From Streptomyces griseoluteus (GTDB lineage Bacteria; Actinomycetota; Actinomycetes; Streptomycetales; Streptomycetaceae), in assembly GCA_000717735.1 (NCBI GenBank), contig JOBE01000094.1, positions 1 to 15,293 on the forward strand: 15,293 nucleotides of DNA, written 5' to 3'. The notes under the pieces are model-generated. The model made no database searches and was not told the origin of the DNA. It saw only the letters and a program-made list of their open reading frames with translations. Below, piece after piece: positions 8,201-15,215 of this stretch (position 1 is its first letter; every line of letters begins with the position of its first letter). Made by a program: the position numbers and the translations under genes.

Positions 8201-9846
8201 TCCGCCCCTTCGCGCTCACCGGGTCGGATCTTGACCCGCTGTGGCGAGTGCTAGGCATCAGTGAGCCGGGCACTGAGGACCTCGCCGACGTGCTGAAGGA
8301 GATCGCGCAGGCCGGCAGCGCACCTGATGTTCGGCAGCAGCAGGTGATGCTCAATGCCCTACGCCGCCTACGGGACCGCGTCGCCTCCGATGACGGACAG
8401 GTCCAACTCGGGCTGCGGAACAAGTTGCGCCCCCTGCCGCTGTGGACCACGGCCGGGTGGACCAAGACCAGGCCGGTCTTCGCTGTGGACCACTCCGGCC
8501 TCGAACGCGCACTCGCGGAACGGCTGCCTCTTTGGAAGCCTGGAGGGGACGTCCAGCAGTTCGCCTCGCTGCTCGGCCTGCTACGGGTCACCCCGCTGGA
8601 CGTCGTCGGCGCGCAAGTCGTCGGCGGACAGCACCTGCCCCCGGACGGCACTCTCACTGAGGACTTCCGCCGAGCCGTCGTCGCCCTCCAGGACCTCCTT
8701 GTCCGCGACGAGCCCGAGGTGGCCGAGAACTTCACCGGCTGGACTTGGCTAGCCGGCCTGGAGGTACGGCTTCATCCCGGGCTGCGGATCCGGCTCGAAC
8801 CGAGCGGCGGGCACGAGCCGATCGAGCTCCCCATCGACGCGCAGATCGACCGCGAAAAAGCCACCATCTTCATCCGGTCTGTCGAGGCACTGAGCGCCAA
8901 GGGCGGTGCGGGGGCGGCGATCGCTTCCCATTTCGCTACGGAGCGGACCCGCGTTGGGCACCGATGGCGGGATGTATGGGAGGAGGGCCTGGTGGAGACC
9001 GTCCGCGAGGACGCCCTCCGCTCGACCGGGCAGCAGGACCAAGAAGACCGTGAGCGGCTGGACGAGCAGCTGCGCCGACGGGAGCAGGAGAAACCGCCCT
9101 CACGCCCGGTGCCACCCGCCCCCGCATCACGCCCCGCGCCGCTACGACCCGCGAACGGCGTACCGGCGCCGCGCCCCGCTCCCGACGCTCCGCCCGCACC
9201 CCTGCCGAGCGCACCGCCGCCACCTCCGCAGCCGGAACAGGTGGCACCCGTGCGCCGCCTCGTGGGTGCGACCGAATTCGACAAGCGGCCCCGTAAAGTC
9301 ACCCAGACGGGTACTCCGTCACTGCATCCGGGTACGTCGTCCCGATCGAGCTCCGCACGACCCGGCGGAAGCAAACGGCGGCGGTCCTCACTTCCCCAAC
9401 CCCGGCCCGGCGGCGCCTCGCCGCGGGAGCAGTCCGCACCGCTCGGCTACCGGGACCCGGACAAGGAGCGGCTCGTGATCCGAGCCCTACGCCAGATCCT
9501 GCGGGAGCAGGGCATCGAACTCGAGGACCAGCGCGGCGTTTCGGGACTTGGGGCGGATGCCTTTGACTCGGCCGGGCGGTACTACGAGATCAAGGCCCAC
9601 GGCGGCGCCGTCCCGCCAGAACTGACCCTTACCCGTGCCGAATTCGTGCGGGCACTATCCGAAGGGGAAAACTACACCCTGGTCATCGCCTCGCATCTGG
9701 AGGAGGGCACCGGCACCCCCACCCTCCGCCTCGTGACCGACCCCGTGAACCGCCTCGAAGTCGAGCCCCCGACGGACGTCAGACTCAAGGGCATCCGGGA
9801 CACGGATGTGGATTCCATTCTGTACGAGTGGCCCGCTGAGGAGTGA
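5245..9846 (+). CDS. Sacsin-like HSP90-type ATPase with C-terminal DUF3883 (NO VEIN-like, PD-(D/E)xK-like) domain
   Basis: A 1533-residue cytoplasmic protein. I chose GTG 5245 because GGGGGGAG lies 6 bases upstream; the frame is open to a TTG at 5155, which has no better site. The N-terminus has a GHKL/HSP90-type ATP fold: EFVQNANDA (E73, N77, D80), then HDGVS (D100) and STGRFGIGLST (G128-G133). The spacing and the weak second motif resemble sacsin more than MutL or GyrB. A long central part (about 250-1270) is unassigned and often helical. A Pro/Ala-rich linker (about 1283-1335) leads to the C-terminal domain (about 1402-1533). There GADAFDSAGRYYEIKAHGG gives D1438/D1441, E1448 and K1450, a D...ExK pattern of DUF3883 and restriction-endonuclease-like folds. 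I infer an ATP-driven machine coupled to a nuclease-like or DNA-binding tail. Substrate is unknown. First gene of the cargo cassette. Confidence 0.85.
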   Translation: MDHEALTSAVRRLLDDPRVDPELEVSGTEEAAQAVRLLDQGLREGPGVFRRMAEGAQRGAETLSSDPLQVLSEFVQNANDARASQLRFLWRPDALLIAHDGVSVRMADVLLLGMPWLSGKTADAQSTGRFGIGLSTLRALATTWEVHCHPFHVRFADLALEPVAPPELPEEISEPQWTVFRIPLESDALPASDLFEWFESWSDASLLFLWHLKQLEVSDGERTTVLALSWEEAARDRVPVGGADTDVLVRHATASDGAVWRVYEAQVPPRPDWERHHKAVGTTMPVAVALPLQPQGHGSVHAGLPVAPLNAAARVHAQFDPVASREGFADSRLNQQLIPLVADLWEAAVRDVLGQVDPAAWHLIPLPSTAGATSPDRLQDTMRAALHSRARQSLASELTLPIADGGPAAPLSEFAVEEAALSGVLDDADITRLSGAPYAFPATSRDRAGRWRRVLADWRSAGAADLRPELRVTDALGLFDEADRDVTRIIRLAAVALEAGHAYALARKPCVVTTDGRPLRPSADQRAFAEGSGETTGVLDHLGVVLDLHSAYWEEDQWSKRVVDWLRRQGWLVRRDDTAAVLRLVARLGESGGCLPDAGETEEIARLTSLQRALGEVPKKLRDELGPDIGRAIRLNGFMFDDQGNESPARVQARAAYLSSALESADGDRFAVAARKTPGLVWVHRSYARSLLSAAQSNGLSRTAFLRLLGVADTPRLTPVPRSQYHHSYFKRYSADSRLGLARDCMWRSPDRWRAMSERGANFTLDDLISADLVAVVANIVAERNVEERRRRTAALLRTLAGPVTSPDQARVSMAWADRKWVVKGETSAMWVWRLRDTAWLEDADGGLRTPSELQLRTPDAEALYGHDDPGYLHSAIHQALATRVDVLTALGVSGDPDVPRLMERLRELRERTQGNAEVGDGLRAEALLVYRALARRLTERPVDTPRAEVEKQIRYGFMGEELVLTDQGWMMSGACFRGTAVLRGFRPFALTGSDLDPLWRVLGISEPGTEDLADVLKEIAQAGSAPDVRQQQVMLNALRRLRDRVASDDGQVQLGLRNKLRPLPLWTTAGWTKTRPVFAVDHSGLERALAERLPLWKPGGDVQQFASLLGLLRVTPLDVVGAQVVGGQHLPPDGTLTEDFRRAVVALQDLLVRDEPEVAENFTGWTWLAGLEVRLHPGLRIRLEPSGGHEPIELPIDAQIDREKATIFIRSVEALSAKGGAGAAIASHFATERTRVGHRWRDVWEEGLVETVREDALRSTGQQDQEDRERLDEQLRRREQEKPPSRPVPPAPASRPAPLRPANGVPAPRPAPDAPPAPLPSAPPPPPQPEQVAPVRRLVGATEFDKRPRKVTQTGTPSLHPGTSSRSSSARPGGSKRRRSSLPQPRPGGASPREQSAPLGYRDPDKERLVIRALRQILREQGIELEDQRGVSGLGADAFDSAGRYYEIKAHGGAVPPELTLTRAEFVRALSEGENYTLVIASHLEEGTGTPTLRLVTDPVNRLEVEPPTDVRLKGIRDTDVDSILYEWPAEE

Positions 9847-9856
9847 GCAGACCTCA

Positions 9857-9889
9857 CCCCGCCCGCAGTCAGCTTGCCTGCGGGCGGGG
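9857..9889 (+). terminator. GC-rich hairpin after the ATPase gene
   Basis: A perfect 12-bp stem (CCCCGCCCGCAG with CTGCGGGCGGGG) around a 9-base loop, 10 bases after the stop at 9846. There is no T-run after it, which is common for actinomycete terminators. It suggests partial or full termination between the ATPase gene and the three downstream genes. Confidence 0.7.
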
Positions 9890-10105
9890 TACACGGATCG
9901 AGATGGCAGCTCCCGATGTTGCCGTAGCCCCCAGAGGCTGTACGCAATCGGCCTCCCACCGACATGGGCAGCCGGCCCCAAAACCCTTCGGTGACCACCT
10001 TTTGGAATGGCTATGCCGGGCCCTCCAACCTGGCATACGATCCGAATCGAAACACCTGTGACGTGGGGCTGGTTACAGGTCGTATTCGCCGGGGAGACAC
10101 ATCAA

Positions 10106-11869
10106 ATGTCGTTGGAGTCTGTTAACGAGGCCAGTACCGAGGAGCTTCGTCAGATTGAGCGGGAGAAGCGCCGACAGCGACGGCTCGCCCGGGAAAGAGG
10201 CGAGATACCTGCTCTTCGGGCTCGTCGCAGAGCAGTCAATCCCGGCGATCTCGGCGTGGCAGGTGCTACACCGGATGCCCCGCCTGCACCGCTGGTGCTG
10301 CCCGCGCGCCTCGTCACCATCCTGGATCGTGTTGGCGGAGAGGCCGGGGTCGCGGACATGTTCCACGACGTACTCATGCGAGCCGGCAGCTTGAGCGATC
10401 CGATGGAGTACGTCGCCAACGCCGTACGGGAAACCATCTCCGCCGCATTCCCGCCCCTCGGCGCCCTCGCCCATCTTGCCAATCTCACAACGGCAGGGAT
10501 GCCTGTCTTCACCGACGACGAATCACTGCGGGCCGAAGCAATTCTCACCGGCCGCCTTCCCGCTCCCCCGGTGGATCCCTCCGAGCTGGACTCATGGCAG
10601 CTGCTCCTCGAGGCTCACGAGGCGGGTACCCGTGCCGTCCTCTCCAAAGGTGCGTGGCGCCGCGTCGTGCATACGCTCCCACTGGCCGTTGTAGACGACC
10701 TCATCGACTCCGGGAAGCTCGATGCACGGGCCGACTTGGCCAGCTGGCCGGACCGAGACGACCGCTCCCGCTATGTAACGGCCCGCGTGTCGCCGGGCGC
10801 ACTCGGCGCCTCCGACGTCAAGGCCCTCGCATGGACGAGTGAGCTGCGACGGCTCGCCGTGATGGAGGGGGCCGAGGTCCTTCCGGTCGATGGGCGGCAC
10901 GACGAGTGGAGTCTGCGTGCGGCGCTGCTCACCGGTGACGTCAATGCGCTCGACCAGGTAGGGCCACTCGGCGACACGCATTTCCCACCGGATCTGTCCC
11001 GGCTGGTCCGCTCGCTTCAGGCCGTACGCCGCGGAGCTGCCGTGGGACCAGAGCTGGGACATGAACCGGGACTGTTCTTCCTGCTGGAGGACTGTCTCCC
11101 GCATGATCGCCTGGTGTCCGGCTCGTCCAAGTTCCACTACTGGGCCGGCACGCGGCGCCTGTACCGGCTACTCGACGAGGCTCATTGGGCCATGGCAGCT
11201 GAACCCGACATTGCACCGGACATCCTGCGCAGCGTGGTGGAGCAGGCGATCGCTCTACGCAACGAGAAAGAGGGAGCAGGAGCCGGCAAAGCGGATCGGG
11301 AAGCACGCGCGGTGTTGGCGTATGTCTACTTCCTGACTGCTCGTCCGGGAGACCGGGACAGACTGGACCGGGCTGTCGGGCTCCTGGAAGAGGTACTCAT
11401 GCGCGGTACTCGGCGTCGCGGAGGCGTGGACCCTCAGGCTCGCCGACGCATGATCCTACTCAGCGATCTGCTGCAGGCTCTGCGTCAGAAGTCGAGACCT
11501 CACGACGTCCTCAACCCGTATCTGGCCCTCTCCGTCGAGCACGGTTCGTCCGAGTGGCGCCACGGCTGGCGAAATCTGCGCGGTCAAGTCCCCGCCGAGC
11601 AGTTGGAGTACATCAACAACGCCAAGGACCGAGTCCAGCGACGCGAGATGGCCGGGCGAATGGGCAGGGAGGCTGAGATTCTGTACGAGCTTCCCCTGGA
11701 CGAACAGTTCCTGCGGATCCCGCGCGTCCACTCACCTGTTCTCCAACCGCGGATACGCCCCTTGGAACGCCGCACGGACCCAAGTACGTCCGAAGAACGG
11801 AACTGGACCGCGTCCGAAGCGGCTCGGGACATCGTCAGCCGCAGCAGAATCATGAGGGAAGACCACTGA
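10106..11869 (+). CDS. Helical protein of unknown family, second gene of the chaperone cassette
   Basis: I do not recognise this 587-residue protein. I chose ATG 10106 because GGGGAG lies 9 bases upstream; an in-frame ATG at 10007 would add 33 residues but has no comparable site. There is no signal peptide or membrane segment. The N-terminus (about 13-45) is a charged, basic helix (EREKRRQRRLARERGE). The middle and C-terminal parts are largely helical. Around 330-450 there is a TPR-like rhythm (ARAVLAYVYFLTARPGDRDRLDRAVGLLEEVL), weak enough that it is only a suggestion. There is no HPD motif, so it is not a visible J-protein. Its stop overlaps the start of the GrpE-like gene by one base (TGATG), so the products are translationally coupled. 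I infer an adaptor or substrate-recognition partner of the Hsp70 pair. Confidence 0.8.
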   Translation: MSLESVNEASTEELRQIEREKRRQRRLARERGEIPALRARRRAVNPGDLGVAGATPDAPPAPLVLPARLVTILDRVGGEAGVADMFHDVLMRAGSLSDPMEYVANAVRETISAAFPPLGALAHLANLTTAGMPVFTDDESLRAEAILTGRLPAPPVDPSELDSWQLLLEAHEAGTRAVLSKGAWRRVVHTLPLAVVDDLIDSGKLDARADLASWPDRDDRSRYVTARVSPGALGASDVKALAWTSELRRLAVMEGAEVLPVDGRHDEWSLRAALLTGDVNALDQVGPLGDTHFPPDLSRLVRSLQAVRRGAAVGPELGHEPGLFFLLEDCLPHDRLVSGSSKFHYWAGTRRLYRLLDEAHWAMAAEPDIAPDILRSVVEQAIALRNEKEGAGAGKADREARAVLAYVYFLTARPGDRDRLDRAVGLLEEVLMRGTRRRGGVDPQARRRMILLSDLLQALRQKSRPHDVLNPYLALSVEHGSSEWRHGWRNLRGQVPAEQLEYINNAKDRVQRREMAGRMGREAEILYELPLDEQFLRIPRVHSPVLQPRIRPLERRTDPSTSEERNWTASEAARDIVSRSRIMREDH

Positions 11870-12657
11870 TGGGCAGCAGAAACAAGAGGCAACCCCTCAA
11901 CTCCATCCCCGAGTTCCAGGGGGTGCGCTCCCGTTCCAGGCCCGGTGTCGCCCGGGACCAGCCGAAGGCGCAGGGTCAACAGCCCCGGTCGTCGAGCCGA
12001 CAAGCCGGATCCGACGCCAGGACGGACACGGCCACGCAGCAGACCGTCAGGAATCGGGACCTTGACGTTGCGGAGGAACACGACGGACGCACTCCCGTGG
12101 TGGGCGACGCGCTCGCCGACCCCGGCGCGCTCTTCGAGAAGTTGACCGTGAAGTTGGCCTCTCAGGTGGACAAGGCAGCCTCCAAGGCCGGACTGAAAGC
12201 ATCACAGGAGCTGTCCCGCAAGCTCACCGAAGAGCTCGACGACGCCATCCGCGTGGCCATGTCCACCGCCGACAAGGTGGGCACACTGGTGCGTCAAGCG
12301 GTCCAGGCAGCAGTGGACGACACCCTGAGGACCGCTGTGCTCGACGCCACTCGCGTCCGCGACCAGCAGCTCGCGCAACTCGCGCTCATCGATCGCACCG
12401 CATGGGGCACAGACGACATCGAAGCTGTGCGCCTGCGCGTCGACGCCGAGATGAAGCGGGCGGGACTCACTCGTCTGACGACGCCAACCAACCTGACGCC
12501 GTTCGACGTCGTGGACTCGGAGGAGCACAACCACGCGGTCAGCTACGAGGTTCTGTCGCCGGCGTACGTCGAGACGGTGACCGGCCGCGTCGTTCAGCGT
12601 GGCGCAGTACGGCGGCTGCCGGCAGATGACACTGGCGAGTCGAAGGGCAGAGGATGA
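11869..12657 (+). CDS. GrpE-like coiled-coil protein, probable nucleotide exchange factor for the adjacent Hsp70
   Basis: A 262-residue cytoplasmic protein with a GAGGGAA site 8 bases before the ATG. Residues 1-75 are polar and disordered-looking. Residues about 85-190 form a long amphipathic helix/coiled coil (LTVKLASQVDKAASKAGLKA and following). The C-terminal part (about 205-253) reads TPFDVVDSEEHNHAVSYEVL, then YVETVTGRVVQRGAVRRLP. This parallels GrpE, where a long helix leads to a beta-wing with a 'PFDP..HEAV...V...GY...GRVLRPA.V' pattern; here F212, D213, H220/H222, A223 and V224 fall in place. Overlaps on both sides (one base with the gene before, ATGA with the Hsp70 gene after) tie it to the Hsp70. 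The GrpE relation is inferred from layout and this motif; sequence identity is clearly low. It is not the housekeeping grpE, which sits in the dnaK operon elsewhere. Confidence 0.7.
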   Translation: MGSRNKRQPLNSIPEFQGVRSRSRPGVARDQPKAQGQQPRSSSRQAGSDARTDTATQQTVRNRDLDVAEEHDGRTPVVGDALADPGALFEKLTVKLASQVDKAASKAGLKASQELSRKLTEELDDAIRVAMSTADKVGTLVRQAVQAAVDDTLRTAVLDATRVRDQQLAQLALIDRTAWGTDDIEAVRLRVDAEMKRAGLTRLTTPTNLTPFDVVDSEEHNHAVSYEVLSPAYVETVTGRVVQRGAVRRLPADDTGESKGRG

Positions 12658-14699
12658 CGTTCGGGATCGACTTCGGCACCAGCAACTCGGTCGTCGCACG
12701 CTGGACGGGGCACGGCACTGAGGTGATCCGGGTGGACAGCGGGGGCCTGCCCGCCGAGTGGAACCGCCCTGGCTTCGACGAGCTGTTCCCCTCAGTGGTC
12801 TCCATTCGCGACGTGCAGCGAACGCTGTGCTTCGGATGGGCCGCGAAGTGCAGTACGGCTACACCACAGGACGCGGTCAAGCGCATGCTCGCTTCCAGGC
12901 CCAGGGCCTCCTCCGAAGAAGACGAGAGCACGCGCCTGTCAGTGCCGGAAGAACACAACGTCTGGCTGGGCGACGAGCCCTATCGGAGTACGACGGTAGC
13001 GGCTTCCCTGTTCGACCAGATGCGGGCCGGGGTCCGCCGTAATCTTCGGGAGATGGACGAGGCCGTCGTCACTGTCCCCGCCAATGCGACCGGCGCGGCC
13101 CGCTACCGAACCCGGGCCGCGGCCCGCCTGGCTGGCATCAAGGTCAAGGCTCTCATCAACGAGCCCACCGCGGCGGCCATCAGCTACGCCCACGACTACC
13201 CCGGCGAAGGATGCTTCCTCGTCTTCGACTGGGGCGGCGGCACCATCGACATCACGGTTCTCGAGCACTACGACGGCATTTTCGACGAGATCGCCTCACG
13301 AGGGATCACGGCCCTCGGCGGACTCGAATTCGACGAGGCGCTGGTGAGGCTCGTGCTACCCAAGCTCGGTACGAGGCCTGAGCACCTCACGCGCGCCGAA
13401 GCCCTTCGCTGGCGCCGTCATGTAGAGCTCACCAAGATCGCACTGTCCCAGCCAGGGACCACGGAGGTCCTGTTCGAGCCGCCCGGCGGCGGCCGAGCCG
13501 TGGTCATCCACCGCGAGGAGTTCGAGCAGGCCGTCGAACCTCTTGTACGGCGAGCTCTGGTGCCGCTGAAGGAGTGCCTCAACGACGTCGGGCTCTCCCC
13601 CGGCGCGCTCGACGCCGTGCTGATGATCGGTGGAACTTCGCAGATCCCGATGGTCCGGCGCGAGGTCGAGGCGGCACTGGTCCGGGATGTCGTCGACGCG
13701 CGTCTATGCAACCCCATGACGGCAGTCGCCCGCGGAGCCGCGATCACAGCAGCCGAGATCGACGGCCTGGTCCCGGGGACCACCATCTCGGTGGCCGCCA
13801 GCCATGATCTGGGGCTCGCCTTCCAGGCTGGCGGCCGTCGCGGGTTCGCCACGTTGATCCCGCGCTACTCCACCCTGCCCGCACGCGGCAGCCGCAGTGC
13901 AATGCCCGCCGTTCGCGGTGCATCAAGAGTCGTCCTTGAAATCGTCGAGGGCGACAGCGCCCGTGCCGCCGATGACGAGCGCACGTTCCCGCTCGCCCGG
14001 CTCGAGCTGCCCGTACCCCAGCCCGCGGCCGATCCCTCAGCCAATCTCTTCGACGTCGACTACCGGTACGACCGCGATGGAATCCTCAAGGTCCGAGCCG
14101 TTCTGCGGCATGGGGGCCGCGAGATCCTCAACGAGGAACTCGACTGCTTCGGACCCGACGGAACGCCCATCGAGCAGGGCCTCGACCGTGAGTTGGAACG
14201 ACTGCTCCGACGGACCACCAAGCCGGCTCCCGACAGCAACGCGAGGAAGACCGGTAGTTCCCGGGCGGACGCCGAACCGCAGGTGGAAGAACCCAGGCCG
14301 ACTGCTGCGGCTCTCGTCGTCGACGGCAGAGGAGTCATGACGGCAGGGCGCACCCCGGCATCACGGCGACCGCCAAGCTATAGGCTGCTCACCTCCGCAC
14401 TCGCAGCGATCGGGCAGCGCTTCCCGGACCGGCGCATTGTCACGGTCATCGGCACGGATGTGTCCGAGGCGGTCGAGCACCATGAACGGGACCTACTGGA
14501 CCAGGCCATCGCCCAAGGGAACGTAATCGCCGTTTCCTCGACGTCCTCACACGCGGTACTTAACGTCGCGGGGCAACTCAACGCACCGGTGGTATCGGTG
14601 GAGAACCTAACGCGGTTCCGCACCCCCTACCCCTGGCTGGCGGAGAAGGGGCGCTTCATCCAGATCGCCTGGGTGGACAGGCTCTGGTTGTTCCCCTGA
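12654..14699 (+). CDS. Hsp70-family chaperone fused to a PIN/NYN-like C-terminal domain
   Basis: A 681-residue protein whose start overlaps the previous stop as ATGA, behind an AGAGG site. The ATPase domain is complete: phosphate-1 GIDFGTSNS (4-12), K76 in AVKRML (DnaK Lys70 position), EPTAAA (170-175), phosphate-2 FDWGGGTID (D192-T197), GGLEFD (222-227) and the adenosine motif MIGGTSQIP (G326, G327). A beta substrate-binding domain follows (about 380-490: LIPRYSTLPARG, VVLEIVEGDS, YRYDRDGILKVRAV). The helical lid is not recognisable. After a polar linker (about 520-550) comes a 128-residue domain: LVVDGRGV (D557), VTVIGTD, then SSHAVLNVAG, VVSVENLTRF and WVDRLWLFP. This follows the order of Zc3h12a/NYN PIN-like RNases, but SH replaces their DD pair (S632, H633) and EN replaces ND (E650, N651), so it may be catalytically dead. 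Not the housekeeping dnaK. Last gene of the cassette. Confidence 0.88.
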   Translation: MTFGIDFGTSNSVVARWTGHGTEVIRVDSGGLPAEWNRPGFDELFPSVVSIRDVQRTLCFGWAAKCSTATPQDAVKRMLASRPRASSEEDESTRLSVPEEHNVWLGDEPYRSTTVAASLFDQMRAGVRRNLREMDEAVVTVPANATGAARYRTRAAARLAGIKVKALINEPTAAAISYAHDYPGEGCFLVFDWGGGTIDITVLEHYDGIFDEIASRGITALGGLEFDEALVRLVLPKLGTRPEHLTRAEALRWRRHVELTKIALSQPGTTEVLFEPPGGGRAVVIHREEFEQAVEPLVRRALVPLKECLNDVGLSPGALDAVLMIGGTSQIPMVRREVEAALVRDVVDARLCNPMTAVARGAAITAAEIDGLVPGTTISVAASHDLGLAFQAGGRRGFATLIPRYSTLPARGSRSAMPAVRGASRVVLEIVEGDSARAADDERTFPLARLELPVPQPAADPSANLFDVDYRYDRDGILKVRAVLRHGGREILNEELDCFGPDGTPIEQGLDRELERLLRRTTKPAPDSNARKTGSSRADAEPQVEEPRPTAAALVVDGRGVMTAGRTPASRRPPSYRLLTSALAAIGQRFPDRRIVTVIGTDVSEAVEHHERDLLDQAIAQGNVIAVSSTSSHAVLNVAGQLNAPVVSVENLTRFRTPYPWLAEKGRFIQIAWVDRLWLFP

Positions 14700-14777
14700 C
14701 CGTCTGGCGGGGCTGGCGGGGCACCGGGTGGCTACCACCAACGAGCAGCAAGCGCGCTCCAGGCCGTTCAGAAGTGA

Positions 14778-14796
14778 CGCGCCGGCCCTTGGCGCG
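14778..14796 (+). terminator. Weak hairpin after the Hsp70 gene
   Basis: CGCGCC and GGCGCG arms with a 7-base loop, 79 bases past the Hsp70 stop. It is short and has no T-run, so its role as the end of the operon is only a possibility. Confidence 0.3.
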
Positions 14797-14903
14797 CTAT
14801 CAAGGGGAAACCGGCTGGTCACGGTGCTCGGGAGGGCGTGGTGGTCGCCTGTGGTCGCAGGCTGGAGGTACCCACTTCCCTCCGCCTCCCGGAGGCGATC
14901 CCC

Positions 14904-15215
14904 ATGCGTACCACCGCCGACCGCGGCCGCATCTACCGAAGGTGTGGCTGCCGTGACACCCACCGTCACCAGCTCGGAGCGCACTGCCCGCACCTGCTCA
15001 CCGACGGCGACCATGGGGCGTGGACCTTCGCCGTCGACGTCCCTGCCCCACGCCACCAACGGACGACCGTGCGCAGAGGCGGCTTCGACAGCCAGGACGC
15101 GGCCGAGGCCGCACTCCGCAGATTCCTGGAGGGCGAGGCCGGCGGATTCAACGCCGACCCGAACCAGACCGTCACCGACTACCTGAATACCTGGCTAAGG
15201 GCTGTCCCGCAATAA
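14904..15215 (+). pseudogene. Tyrosine integrase, N-terminal part only (truncated after 103 codons)
   Basis: The ATG at 14904 has GGAGG 8 bases upstream; longer in-frame starts lack such a site. The product begins RGRIYRRCGCRD, then GAHCP, HGAWTFAVDVPAP, RRGGFDSQDAAEAALRRFL, and EGEAGGFNADPNQTVTDYLNTWL. This is the AP2-like arm-binding domain and the start of the core-binding domain of Streptomyces tRNA-targeting integrases, normally about 380-470 residues. After NTWL the frame reads RAVPQ and stops at 15213-15215, where the family continues with another helix. All catalytic residues are missing, so the protein cannot recombine DNA. The break at about 15197-15199 suggests insertion of another element, which continues past the window edge. 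It points toward the tRNA-Pro site expected to the right. Confidence 0.8.

Noticed and set aside
10007..10105. Upstream ATG start adding 33 residues to the unknown cassette protein
   Set aside because: No good ribosome site there, whereas ATG 10106 follows GGGGAG at 9 bases.
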